Source of the DNA: Ruminococcus sp.
Lineage (GTDB): Bacteria; Bacillota; Clostridia; Oscillospirales; Ruminococcaceae
Reading direction: 5' to 3'
NCBI GenBank assembly: GCA_021770655.1
Contig: JAETQO010000005.1
Location: forward strand, 1-64,000
DNA length: 64,000 bases
Part shown: piece after piece, positions 46,847-54,236 of the stretch
How positions within the stretch are numbered: the first letter of the stretch is position 1
How the letters are laid out: each line of letters opens with the position of its first letter
Translations under genes and position numbers: made by a program
Notes under the pieces: generated by a model
What the model was told of the DNA's origin: nothing
What the model saw: the letters and a program-made list of their open reading frames with translations, nothing else
The model's database searches: none

Positions 46847-47152
46847 TTATTCAAAACAAACATACGATTCAGAATGATTGTGGTGCGAAGTAATTCTGTC
46901 AAGAATCTTTTTTCGAAATGCATTTGCATGCTCGTTATCCGAATCTATTGAATAATATGCTCTTTTGACATTAAACCTTTTCAGATTTTCCATCGCCTTT
47001 GCATATGGAAGGAATATCACGCCCGTACCCCGGTATTTCTCTGCTGCGGAATTCTGTTCAAAGATCACATACCCCGATTTAAAAGAGCGCACAAGGCAAT
47101 ATGCTGCCAGATGACCGTCCTTTTCTGCAATAAAGCTCATATCGGGATTCAT
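46847..47152 (-). CDS. GNAT acyltransferase, C-terminal half (split gene)
   Basis: 101 codons forming the second GNAT-like domain (FIAEKDGHLAAYCLV, EKYRGTGVIFLPYA). It overlaps the N-terminal half by 4 bp in a different frame. If one copy of the 17-bp tandem repeat at 47171-47204 is removed, the two halves join as one 295-residue protein, passing through PRQYFDNKYKNMNPDMSF. Separate translation from its own ATG through ATGA coupling is possible but lacks a good ribosome site. Confidence 0.7.
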   Translation of the reverse strand: MNPDMSFIAEKDGHLAAYCLVRSFKSGYVIFEQNSAAEKYRGTGVIFLPYAKAMENLKRFNVKRAYYSIDSDNEHANAFRKKILDRITSHHNHSESYVCFE

Positions 47153-47751
47153 ATTCTTGTATTTATTATCAAAATACTGCCGTGGATAAAATACTGCCGT
47201 GGATAAAGATGATTTTTAAACTCATTTTCATGAGAATGATAAAGCTCGTCCAGAAGCTCGGGGGAGGATTCGGAAAACAAGCGGCATACAAAGCCCTGCC
47301 GTTCAAGCATTTCGGTCAGCTTATGCCCTTTTTCATGCATATACCTTTCCCACTCGGCATAGCCGTTTTCATCGCACTCATACATTTCACAGGACTCTTC
47401 ACATTTAAATCCCAGTTTTTTCAGAGCCGCGCTTACAAAGCCGTACGATTTTGCTTTTACAGACATAACGCATATTACAGGCAGTATCTTATTATCCTTA
47501 AAGTACTGCATAAGCTCCGTAAAAATACCGGTATCCCGCTTGTTTTCGACAGTGTAAGCGTATAAAACATTATAATGTTCCAAAAAACGCTCATAGCAAA
47601 GAAATCCTGCTGCCGCTGCGTCCTCATACAGAATAAGAATTTTTCCGCCGCCTTCCAAAGCTCTTTTCACACTTCCGTCCGTTTGTGCATTTCTGCACAT
47701 TCCAAACAGAAATATGTAATCAATATAAGAAGCTTCTTTTATTTCACGCAT
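47149..47751 (-). CDS. GNAT acyltransferase, N-terminal part (split gene)
   Basis: 200 codons. Contains one complete GNAT-like domain (ILYEDAAAAGFLCYE, AYTVENKRDTGIFTELM, ALKKLGFKCEES) and the start of a second; the last ten residues or so are frame-shifted sequence created by a 17-bp tandem duplication. First gene of the cluster and the presumed enzyme joining the acyl chain to the Nif11 peptide, by analogy with goadvionin and selidamide GNATs. Confidence 0.75.
   Translation of the reverse strand: MREIKEASYIDYIFLFGMCRNAQTDGSVKRALEGGGKILILYEDAAAAGFLCYERFLEHYNVLYAYTVENKRDTGIFTELMQYFKDNKILPVICVMSVKAKSYGFVSAALKKLGFKCEESCEMYECDENGYAEWERYMHEKGHKLTEMLERQGFVCRLFSESSPELLDELYHSHENEFKNHLYPRQYFIHGSILIINTRI
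47171..47204. repeat. Perfect 17-bp tandem duplication splitting the GNAT gene
   Basis: AAAATACTGCCGTGGAT occurs twice head to tail (47171-47187 and 47188-47204). 17 is not a multiple of 3, so the duplication shifts the reading frame. Slippage could add or remove a copy. Confidence 0.95.
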
Positions 47752-48080
47752 AATTATTCACTCTTTCATTTCAAAAATCAAACAACGGAACAACTGCCTT
47801 TCCCGCTCTGCTTTATTTTATACAACGCCGAGTTAGCACTTTTTACAAGCTGACATAATCATTTATTCCCGAACCGACCATTGCCGCACCTATGCCGGAG
47901 GATAAATGCTTATACGGATATTCCTTTCCAAAATATCCTTCTATATCTTAACATTACTGCTTCCTATTTTTTTCTTGTCATATAGGCTATCACATACGAA
48001 ATATATCGGAGTGATTACCCTTAGGAAAATTCATCTTTTTATAAAAATTGGAAAATACAATGTTACATATTCCATAATAT
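47752..48080 (-). other. Long untranslated leader of the lipopeptide cluster
   Basis: About 330 bp between promoter and first gene. A stretch at 47843-47947 has a coding-like frame without a start (GKEYPYKHLSSGIGAAMVG, then NDYVSL-stop), possibly the remains of another small peptide gene. Nothing else is supported. Confidence 0.4.
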
Positions 48081-48109
48081 AGAATACCACATTTCGCCCG
48101 GGACGTCAA
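48081..48109 (-). promoter_or_regulatory. Promoter of the acyl-peptide cluster
   Basis: Reverse strand TTGACG (48104-48109) and TATTCT (48081-48086) with a 17-bp spacer; the only good promoter before the leftward genes. Confidence 0.6.
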
Positions 48110-48137
48110 GACAATTTACATCATTTTTTATTATACA

Positions 48138-48734
48138 ACATCACTTTCGCAAACCCTGCGTTTGCCCTACAAAACAGCCTGGTTTGTGCTTCAAAGACTG
48201 AGAAGTGCAATGTCAAACCGTGAAAACAAGTACATTTTAGAAGGCATTGTTGAGCTTGATGATACCTACATCGGCTCATCGGATCACGGCAAAAAGCGTG
48301 GACGGGGTACAAGCAAGATGAAAATAATGGTTGCTGTCTCCAAAACAGCAAATGGTGCTCCAAAGTTTGTGAAAATGAAGGTTTTGCCTAATCTTAAAGG
48401 CGTTACGATCGGCAAATTCGCCAAGCATAATATTGCTCAGGACAGCATTATCGAAAGTGATAATTACAGTTCTTATCAAAAGCCGTTGGCAGATAAATAC
48501 TTCCACAAATACGAAACATTTGCAGCAGATAAGAAAATGCTGGTATGGGTTCACACTTTGATTTCCAATATGAAAGCCTTTATCGGAGGAACTTATCACG
48601 GCATTGAAAGAACTTATATGCAGCTGTATCTTGACGAGTTCGGCTTTAGATTCAACCGCCGAAATTTCAATGAAAATCTCTTTGAAAGGCTGGCTTTGGC
48701 TGCTGTTAACTGTCATTGGATTCGTGATGAGTAA
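48138..48734 (+). mobile_element. Truncated IS1595-family transposase (ISXO2-like domain)
   Basis: About 190 residues from a TTG, with coding-like sequence slightly further upstream. LPYKTAWFVLQRLRSAM, EGIVELDDTYIG and IIESDNYSSY are the ISXO2-like DDE motifs. The N-terminal zinc ribbon is missing, so it is a remnant. It separates the lipopeptide cluster promoter from the following accessory genes. Confidence 0.8.
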
Positions 48735-48743
48735 AGTACATAA

Positions 48744-48800
48744 TCATATAAGTTTATTAAATTTATCGAATGCTTCACTTGCTGAAATATAATTATCCAT
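48744..48800 (-). pseudogene. Gene start truncated by the IS1595 remnant
   Basis: After AGGAG and an ATG, 18 codons (MDNYISASEAFDKFNKLI) end in a stop made at the junction with transposase DNA. It is the 5' end of a gene once co-transcribed with the 144-residue gene upstream. Confidence 0.4.
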
Positions 48801-48811
48801 GTTTAAATCTC

Positions 48812-49246
48812 CTAAAAGTTACATTTTGTATTGATTTTCTTATTCCATTCATCTGCTGTTCCATTTTTCCCATATGCAATTAAAGCAGATCGTAAATCAT
48901 CAATAAATCCCTCTTCAGTATTGTATGGGAAAACGATACTACTGCACGCATAGTGCTTTGGAATATCCCAAATAAGTGTATTTTTGTTCTCCCAGCTATA
49001 TCTGAATTGTACAAGATATTGTTTTTTTTTCCATATGAAGACAAAAACATTTTCTTCATAATAATCTCGGAGGTAATATACTCCAAAAAGATAAATTTTT
49101 CTTTCTTTATCAATAGTCCATTCCCAAGGATTCTCTAGTTTCATAGTTGTCAAGATCTGCCCCATTGAACAGAGATGATAACTAATTCCCCATGAATTAA
49201 CTTCTTTTTGTTGATCAAGTGTTAATTTTTCATTTACAAATGCCAT
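48812..49246 (-). CDS. MAFV-family hypothetical protein (copy A)
   Basis: 144 residues from MAFVNEKLTLDQQ. Beta-rich pattern with many Trp/Tyr. It aligns weakly but along its length with the 147-residue protein at 60890 (MAFV start, W...(D/N)(R/K)E-K-YL, NxxIW(D/I)I, ID/IN...A near the end). The 97 bp in front are almost identical in both. Family and function unknown; cassettes with a constant promoter and variable product recall immunity or effector families. Confidence 0.65.
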   Translation of the reverse strand: MAFVNEKLTLDQQKEVNSWGISYHLCSMGQILTTMKLENPWEWTIDKERKIYLFGVYYLRDYYEENVFVFIWKKKQYLVQFRYSWENKNTLIWDIPKHYACSSIVFPYNTEEGFIDDLRSALIAYGKNGTADEWNKKINTKCNF

Positions 49247-49343
49247 AATAAAAACCTCCAAATATAATTATTGATATTTTAAGTATGTCATAAAAAAGTT
49301 CGCAAGTCAAGCAAGCTATCCACATTTCATATAAAGTGAATCG
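49247..49343 (-). repeat. 97-bp promoter cassette, copy A
   Basis: Reverse strand sequence from CGATTCACTTTATATGAAAT to the ATG, including TTGACTTGC, GACATACTTAAAAT and TTTGGAGG, matches 60794-60889 with two substitutions and one indel. It contains the promoter and ribosome site of the MAFV-family gene. Downstream the two loci diverge strongly. Confidence 0.9.
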
Positions 49344-49914
49344 ACCAGTAATACTGCACAAAAGATTCATGAAAATCAGGCTGTTTTTTACAAATTAAAT
49401 TTAGATCAAGAGATAAATATTGACAGCAGTATTTTTCATGATATAATTTTGATGTACTCGAAAAAACAGGATATAAAGCAGTATAGCTATGTAGCAGTCA
49501 AGCAACGCAGTAGCTATATATTGTCTCATTGAATTTTACGCGCTTTTCGATGTTTTTTCGAAATGCGCTTTTGTTTGAGAGGAAACTTAGTTATGAACGA
49601 ACAGTTCAAAGAAAAATTGATACGAAGTTATTGACCAGTACTTTTCTGTTAAATTTGACGGTATACTATTATACGACTGAATAGAAATCGAAAATAGCGG
49701 AAAATCCATCTATACAATATTTTGCAGATCATCAATATAGGAATAAAATCTATCTGATTCAATAACAGACATTCTCCTCTGAATTGAAGAACCACACTAC
49801 TTTAATACGACGCCTAACCCCTGATTCACCACGAATCAGGGGTTTAAATTTACATACGATCAACAAACTAACAAAAAATGCAAGCAACTATCACCGTCCA
49901 GAACTTTGCATTTT
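49344..49914. other. Gene-poor interval with hairpins and a 13-codon ORF
   Basis: Contains a strong hairpin at 49541-49569 (GCGCTTTTCGA/TCGAAATGCGC, one mismatch, followed by TTTTGTTT), then GAGAGGAAA and a 13-codon frame at 49594-49635 (MNEQFKEKLIRSY). The layout resembles an attenuated leader whose main gene has been lost. No other gene is supported. Confidence 0.4.
49815..49846. terminator. Hairpin downstream of apbE
   Basis: AACCCCTGATTC and GAATCAGGGGTT make a 12-bp stem with a five-base loop. T-rich sequence follows only on the + side. Confidence 0.55.
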
Positions 49915-50970
49915 TCATCTGCGTATCACGCTCGCTTTTGTATCCGTAAGTTCTTCGTTTATTACAAAATCATTTTCAATACCCTCTGTAATATAAATGC
50001 CGCCGTCCGATGTAACGATTATCATTTCAAAGTCATCGCTTTCTTTCCATAACTTTTCGGATTTGTCAAGTCCCATTACAAACAAAGACGTGGAAAGTGC
50101 GTCGCACAATTTGCCCTCCGAGCCAATGACCGTAACGGAAGCAAGTCCGCTGTCGGCAGGTTTTCCTGTTTTCGGGTCGAGGATATGCCAGTAGGTTTTG
50201 CCGTCATCTACGAAATACCGTTCATATCCGCCCGAAGTTACAACGGCACATTCGCCTATTTCAAGAGTTGCAAAATTGCCCTCTCCGAAAGGACTGCGAA
50301 TTCCCACCGTCCATTTCTCTCCGTCGGGCTTTACTCCTACCGTCTGAATGTTTCCGCCGATGTCTATAAGTGCGGAGCTCACGCCGTTTGATTTAAGCCT
50401 CTGAGCTACCAGATCACCGGCATAACCCTTGCCTACTGCGCCCAGATCTATCTGCATATCGTCGGGTATCCGCACAGATCTATCATCAAGGCTGATATTC
50501 TGAACTCCCGTATTTTTCAGCAAAGCAGATATTTCCTCATCGTCGGGCACATGGTATTCGTCTGTCGTGAACCCCCAAGCAGTTAATACGGGATAAAGCG
50601 TGATATCGAATGCACCCTCTGTTCTTTCGTGCATATCAAGCGAAAATCCAAGCAGTTCTGCCGTTTGAGGGCTTACCTCCACAGCCTGTCCGCCGCTGTG
50701 ATTAATTCTGTATATCTCGCTGTTTTCATCGGTCACAGACCACAGATTTTCAAGGGTGTTTATCTCGTCTTCTGCGGCTTTTAAACCATTATCCGTATCT
50801 TCGCCGTAGGCGGTCAACGTAATATATGTGTCCATTGCGAAAAAGGATTTTGATTCTTTATTAGAAGAATTCAAGCTGTCGTCAGAGCTTTTACAGGAAG
50901 TCTGAATTAAGAGAGTGATAGCGAGAAAAATATATATTGCCAGATCGGTATATAAGATTTTTTTATTCAT
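49915..50970 (-). CDS. apbE: FAD:protein FMN transferase (ApbE), lipoprotein
   Basis: 351 residues; start chosen at the ATG after GGTGATATTA, overlapping the upstream gene by 8 bp. N-terminal signal with lipobox-like QTSCKS. ApbE motifs: AMDTYITLTAYG, DLGAVGKGYAGD, ALIDIGGNIQTVG, HILDPKTGKPAD and CDALSTSLFVMG. Attaches FMN covalently to Ser/Thr of exported proteins such as RnfG/NqrC or flavin-binding surface proteins. Confidence 0.92.
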   Translation of the reverse strand: MNKKILYTDLAIYIFLAITLLIQTSCKSSDDSLNSSNKESKSFFAMDTYITLTAYGEDTDNGLKAAEDEINTLENLWSVTDENSEIYRINHSGGQAVEVSPQTAELLGFSLDMHERTEGAFDITLYPVLTAWGFTTDEYHVPDDEEISALLKNTGVQNISLDDRSVRIPDDMQIDLGAVGKGYAGDLVAQRLKSNGVSSALIDIGGNIQTVGVKPDGEKWTVGIRSPFGEGNFATLEIGECAVVTSGGYERYFVDDGKTYWHILDPKTGKPADSGLASVTVIGSEGKLCDALSTSLFVMGLDKSEKLWKESDDFEMIIVTSDGGIYITEGIENDFVINEELTDTKASVIRR

Positions 50971-51661
50971 TAATATCACCATCAACCTTTTTTGAAGTGA
51001 GTTTCCGAAGTACTGCTAAAACATAATATCCGACAACAGCAAACAATCCCATTATCGCAGCGTAGTCAAGAATAAAGCAGACAAGAGATTCGCTCATATC
51101 AAAAAAGGCAAACTGAATTTTTAACAGCAGATAGTCTGTGACATTTCTTTTGACAAATGCGTATGCTCCGTACCCTGCTGTAACAGCGGCTAAAAATCGT
51201 AAGACAACGTTGCGTACCGATGACTTTTTGGCTTTTGTAATTTTCCGAACGATTCCCATGATAACATTCCAATGCAGACCAAGGTGCAAGGACATCAGCA
51301 CAAGTCCCCAATAGGAACAGAGCATATGTATTTTTCTTGCCAATGCCGCTCCGCCGTTTATGGGAAGAAATGAAAACACATATCGAGACATAACGATACC
51401 GCTGTACATAAGCCCCAGTATATTGACAAAAACAAGAACATTTACTGCCGTATTTAAAACGCGAACCGCCGGATATTTTCCTTTGAAAAGCGATGTCAAC
51501 CATTTGTAATTCAGAATATGGTGCAGGATAAAAAGCAGAAAAACGCCTGCGCCTATCCATTCATGAAACCTTGCTCCTATAAGCATATATCCCATAAGCA
51601 GCGGCATTGCAATAAGCATCAGTATGTCGACCGTGAGCTTAAAAAACGTTTTGGCACTCAT
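50963..51661 (-). CDS. DUF4405/cytochrome b-like membrane protein
   Basis: 232 residues with about six membrane helices. Paired helices carry His residues (LLFILHHILNY, KIHMLCSYWG, SLHLGLHWNV) suitable for heme or metal coordination, as in DUF4405 proteins found next to ApbE. It probably passes electrons across the membrane toward flavinylated partners. Two bp separate it from the flavodoxin-family gene upstream. Confidence 0.75.
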   Translation of the reverse strand: MSAKTFFKLTVDILMLIAMPLLMGYMLIGARFHEWIGAGVFLLFILHHILNYKWLTSLFKGKYPAVRVLNTAVNVLVFVNILGLMYSGIVMSRYVFSFLPINGGAALARKIHMLCSYWGLVLMSLHLGLHWNVIMGIVRKITKAKKSSVRNVVLRFLAAVTAGYGAYAFVKRNVTDYLLLKIQFAFFDMSESLVCFILDYAAIMGLFAVVGYYVLAVLRKLTSKKVDGDINE

Positions 51662-51665
51662 CGTA

Positions 51666-52301
51666 TCATCTCACGAAGTTTGTAAAAATTGCAGGCTCTT
51701 TCTCGGGAGGTTCAACTCCTGCTTTTCTTGCCGCCTCAATACATTTCAGCATATACGACATGTTTCTGCCAAGGACACGCATTGTGTACAATCCCTCTTC
51801 GTCCTGCAAAACCTCTTCGGGCTTTGCGCCGTGTACCATATTCCAGTAGCGTGACGAAACTATAGGCATTTCCTGAATGGTGAAATATTTATTCAGCTGG
51901 TCAAACGCAGCAGTCGTTCCTGCACGTCTTGCTGAAAGAACACAGGCGGCAGGCTTTAAGTAAAACGCTTTGTTGCCGTTTCCGCCAAGCTCGGAATAAA
52001 ACAATCTGTCCATAAAGGCGGTCATATTTCCGCTTGCTGCACCATAATGAACGGGAGAACCGAAAACAAAGCCGTCCGCTTCATATGCCTTTTTGCGGAA
52101 CTCATTTACCGTACCGCCAAGCACACATTCTCCTGTATTTACACAGCTTTTGCAGGCTATACAGCCGCCGATGGGCTTATTGCCTATCCAGAATATTTCG
52201 GTATCTATACCAAGATCGTTCAGCGTTTTTGCCACCTCTGTAAGAGCCGTATATGTACAGCCTTTTTCGTGCGGCGCACCATTTACCAGCATTACTTTCA
52301 T
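51666..52301 (-). CDS. Flavodoxin-family NAD(P)H-dependent reductase
   Basis: 211 residues from MKVMLVNGAPHEKG after GGAGTG. NADPH-dependent FMN-reductase fold with GAPHEKGCTYTAL (phosphate loop), GCIACKSCVNTGEC (Cys cluster, iron-sulfur flavoprotein-like) and GSPVHYGAASGNM. Cytoplasmic; reduces FMN or small quinone-like substrates. Confidence 0.85.
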   Translation of the reverse strand: MKVMLVNGAPHEKGCTYTALTEVAKTLNDLGIDTEIFWIGNKPIGGCIACKSCVNTGECVLGGTVNEFRKKAYEADGFVFGSPVHYGAASGNMTAFMDRLFYSELGGNGNKAFYLKPAACVLSARRAGTTAAFDQLNKYFTIQEMPIVSSRYWNMVHGAKPEEVLQDEEGLYTMRVLGRNMSYMLKCIEAARKAGVEPPEKEPAIFTNFVR

Positions 52302-52317
52302 TAACATTCACTCCTTT

Positions 52318-52875
52318 TTACTTGTCAGCTATTCTGCTGCCGCCAAAAACCGCCGACATTTTCATCTCATCGAGGGCTTTATCTATTGCAGATATTTCAG
52401 ACGCCGAAAGCTTTACCTCAACCGCTTTCAGATTTTCACTTAGACGCTCTGCTTTACGAGTGCCGGGGATAGGCACGATATAAGGCTTTTTGCACATCAT
52501 CCACGCCAAAGAAAGCTGAGCGGGAGTGCAGTTTTTTGCATAGGATAATGTTCTTATCAGTTCAAAAAGTCCTTTATTTTCATCATAAGCCGCCGCTCTG
52601 AACTGCGGCATAGACGAACGATAGTCGTTTTTATCAAATTCATTAGCTTTTGTATACTTATCCGACAGCAAACCATTTGCCAGCGGAGAAAAGGCAACAA
52701 AGCCTATGTTCAATTCTTCAAGGATAGGGAAAAGCGATTCGTAGTTTCTGTACATCATATGATAACGATTCTGTATTGCAGTAACGGGACACACGTTATG
52801 CGCTTTTCTGATCGTGTCTTCTCCGACCTCAGACAATCCCCAATGAAGTATCTTCCCTTCTTTTATAATCAACAC
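52318..52875 (-). pseudogene. Aldo/keto reductase, N-terminally truncated
   Basis: Only the C-terminal ~185 residues remain (LHWGLSEVGEDTIRKA, GFVAFSPLANGLL, VPIPGTRKAERL). The catalytic Asp, Tyr, Lys and His of the N-terminal half are missing. Its coding sequence starts inside the end of an upstream flavodoxin gene, so a deletion joined the two genes in different frames. Confidence 0.8.
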
Positions 52876-53473
52876 TGCCTCCTGCTATCGGCACTCCTGC
52901 GTGAACCTCTGAATCGGGGCACAGCTTTTCAATATCGTCAACGCTTGAACCTAAAAAACTGCCCTTGTGAGTTGATATGGGATAGATATCCTTGCCCGAA
53001 AGGTCGCAGCTTTCAAGAAATGTGAATACAGGCATTGGCATTGTGCTCCACCACACTGGATAGATAAGAATTATTTTCTCATACTTATCCATATTTTCAA
53101 CCGTTGCGGACAAATCCGGTCGTGCATTGTCTGACTGTTCCTCACTGGCACGGCTTACGGTTTCCTCATAGCTTTCGGGGTACTTATCATCGACCGTGAT
53201 AGCAAAAATGTCTGCGCCTGTTGCTTTTTTCAGCGTGTTCGCCATGACCTCGCAATTGCCCTCGAGTTCTCCGCTTAGATTTCTTCTCAGCGAAGCGGAG
53301 GATACTGCGTCTACGTTCTCGCTGAAATCCGTATTTCCTACTCTTGTGAAATACACGATGAGCGTTTTTTCTGAATTCGCTGCGTGAAGATATATAACAG
53401 CCGCCGTAAACACCAATATACTTATTCCAAGCAAAACGCCGGAAATAATTACAGGCAGTTTCTTTTTCGTCAT
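52829..53473 (-). CDS. Membrane-anchored flavodoxin, 3' end altered by deletion
   Basis: 214 residues. N-terminal signal anchor (PVIISGVLLGISILVF), then a flavodoxin_4-type domain (LIVYFTRVGNTDFSENVD, ILIYPVWWSTMPMPVFTFLE, THKGSFLGSSVDDI). The last dozen residues (after VPIAGGSVD) come from the fused aldo/keto reductase gene in the wrong frame, replacing the normal C-terminal helix. Folding may be impaired. Confidence 0.75.
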   Translation of the reverse strand: MTKKKLPVIISGVLLGISILVFTAAVIYLHAANSEKTLIVYFTRVGNTDFSENVDAVSSASLRRNLSGELEGNCEVMANTLKKATGADIFAITVDDKYPESYEETVSRASEEQSDNARPDLSATVENMDKYEKIILIYPVWWSTMPMPVFTFLESCDLSGKDIYPISTHKGSFLGSSVDDIEKLCPDSEVHAGVPIAGGSVDYKRREDTSLGIV

Positions 53474-53488
53474 ATCGATCACCAAACC

Positions 53489-54226
53489 TTACAGATCAAG
53501 ACCGGAAAGCCATGCTTTTAATTCGTCATCCGAATCGGGCACATCTTCCCTGCTTACTGTGAACCCGTCAAGAAGCTTTGCGTTTGGTTCATACTCCGAA
53601 ATTTGCTCAATGGTGCTTGAAAATCCGCTGCCGCCGTGAGAGCTGAAAGGCACAATAGTTTTTCCTCCGAAGTCATATTCCTCAAAAAACGTATTCATAG
53701 CCATAGGCATATCGTACCACCATATCGGATAGCCTATGAATATTATATCATAATCATCAAGATTTTCAATATGTGAAGCAAGCTCCGGGCGTGCTCCGCT
53801 GTCACGTTCCTCTGCCGCCTGATCCACAAGCGGTTCATGATCACCGGGATACTGCTCTGCAGTTTCGATACGAAACATATCTGCGCCCGTCTCATCTGCT
53901 ATTATATTCGCAAAATACTCCACATTCCCCTGAACCTTACCGTCGGCTGTAACCACACGGCTTGCGCCTGCGTCGGCGTCCGAGCCGTCCTCGGGCATTG
54001 TAAAATACGCAACAAGTATTCTGCTGTTTGTATCATTTGCAGAATTGCTCTGAACTTCATTGGAATCCGTTGATTCGGCATTGCTGTTTTCAGCTTTTTC
54101 GGACGAAACCGATGTTGTTTTATTTGATTTGGTATTATCGGAAGTTGAATTTTCCGCAGCATTTCCACAGGCGGAAAGTGTTAATACCGAGACCATTAAA
54201 GCCGTTAGAATCAGATTCTTTTTCAT
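53489..54226 (-). CDS. Lipoprotein flavodoxin
   Basis: 245 residues. Lipobox LSACGN at residues 17-22, Ser/Asn-rich linker, flavodoxin_4-type domain: ILVAYFTMPEDGSDADAGAS, GNVEYFANIIADETGADMF, FIGYPIWWYDMPMAMNTF and FSSHGGSGFSSTIEQI. Predicted to be attached outside the membrane, which is unusual for flavodoxins. Paralogue of the proteins at 52829 and 57812. Confidence 0.85.
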   Translation of the reverse strand: MKKNLILTALMVSVLTLSACGNAAENSTSDNTKSNKTTSVSSEKAENSNAESTDSNEVQSNSANDTNSRILVAYFTMPEDGSDADAGASRVVTADGKVQGNVEYFANIIADETGADMFRIETAEQYPGDHEPLVDQAAEERDSGARPELASHIENLDDYDIIFIGYPIWWYDMPMAMNTFFEEYDFGGKTIVPFSSHGGSGFSSTIEQISEYEPNAKLLDGFTVSREDVPDSDDELKAWLSGLDL

Positions 54227-54236
54227 AGCCGTCCTC

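Noticed and set aside
47149-47204. Programmed ribosomal frameshift to join the two GNAT halves
   Set aside because: No slippery heptamer or downstream structure is evident, and the exact 17-bp duplication explains the shift completely.
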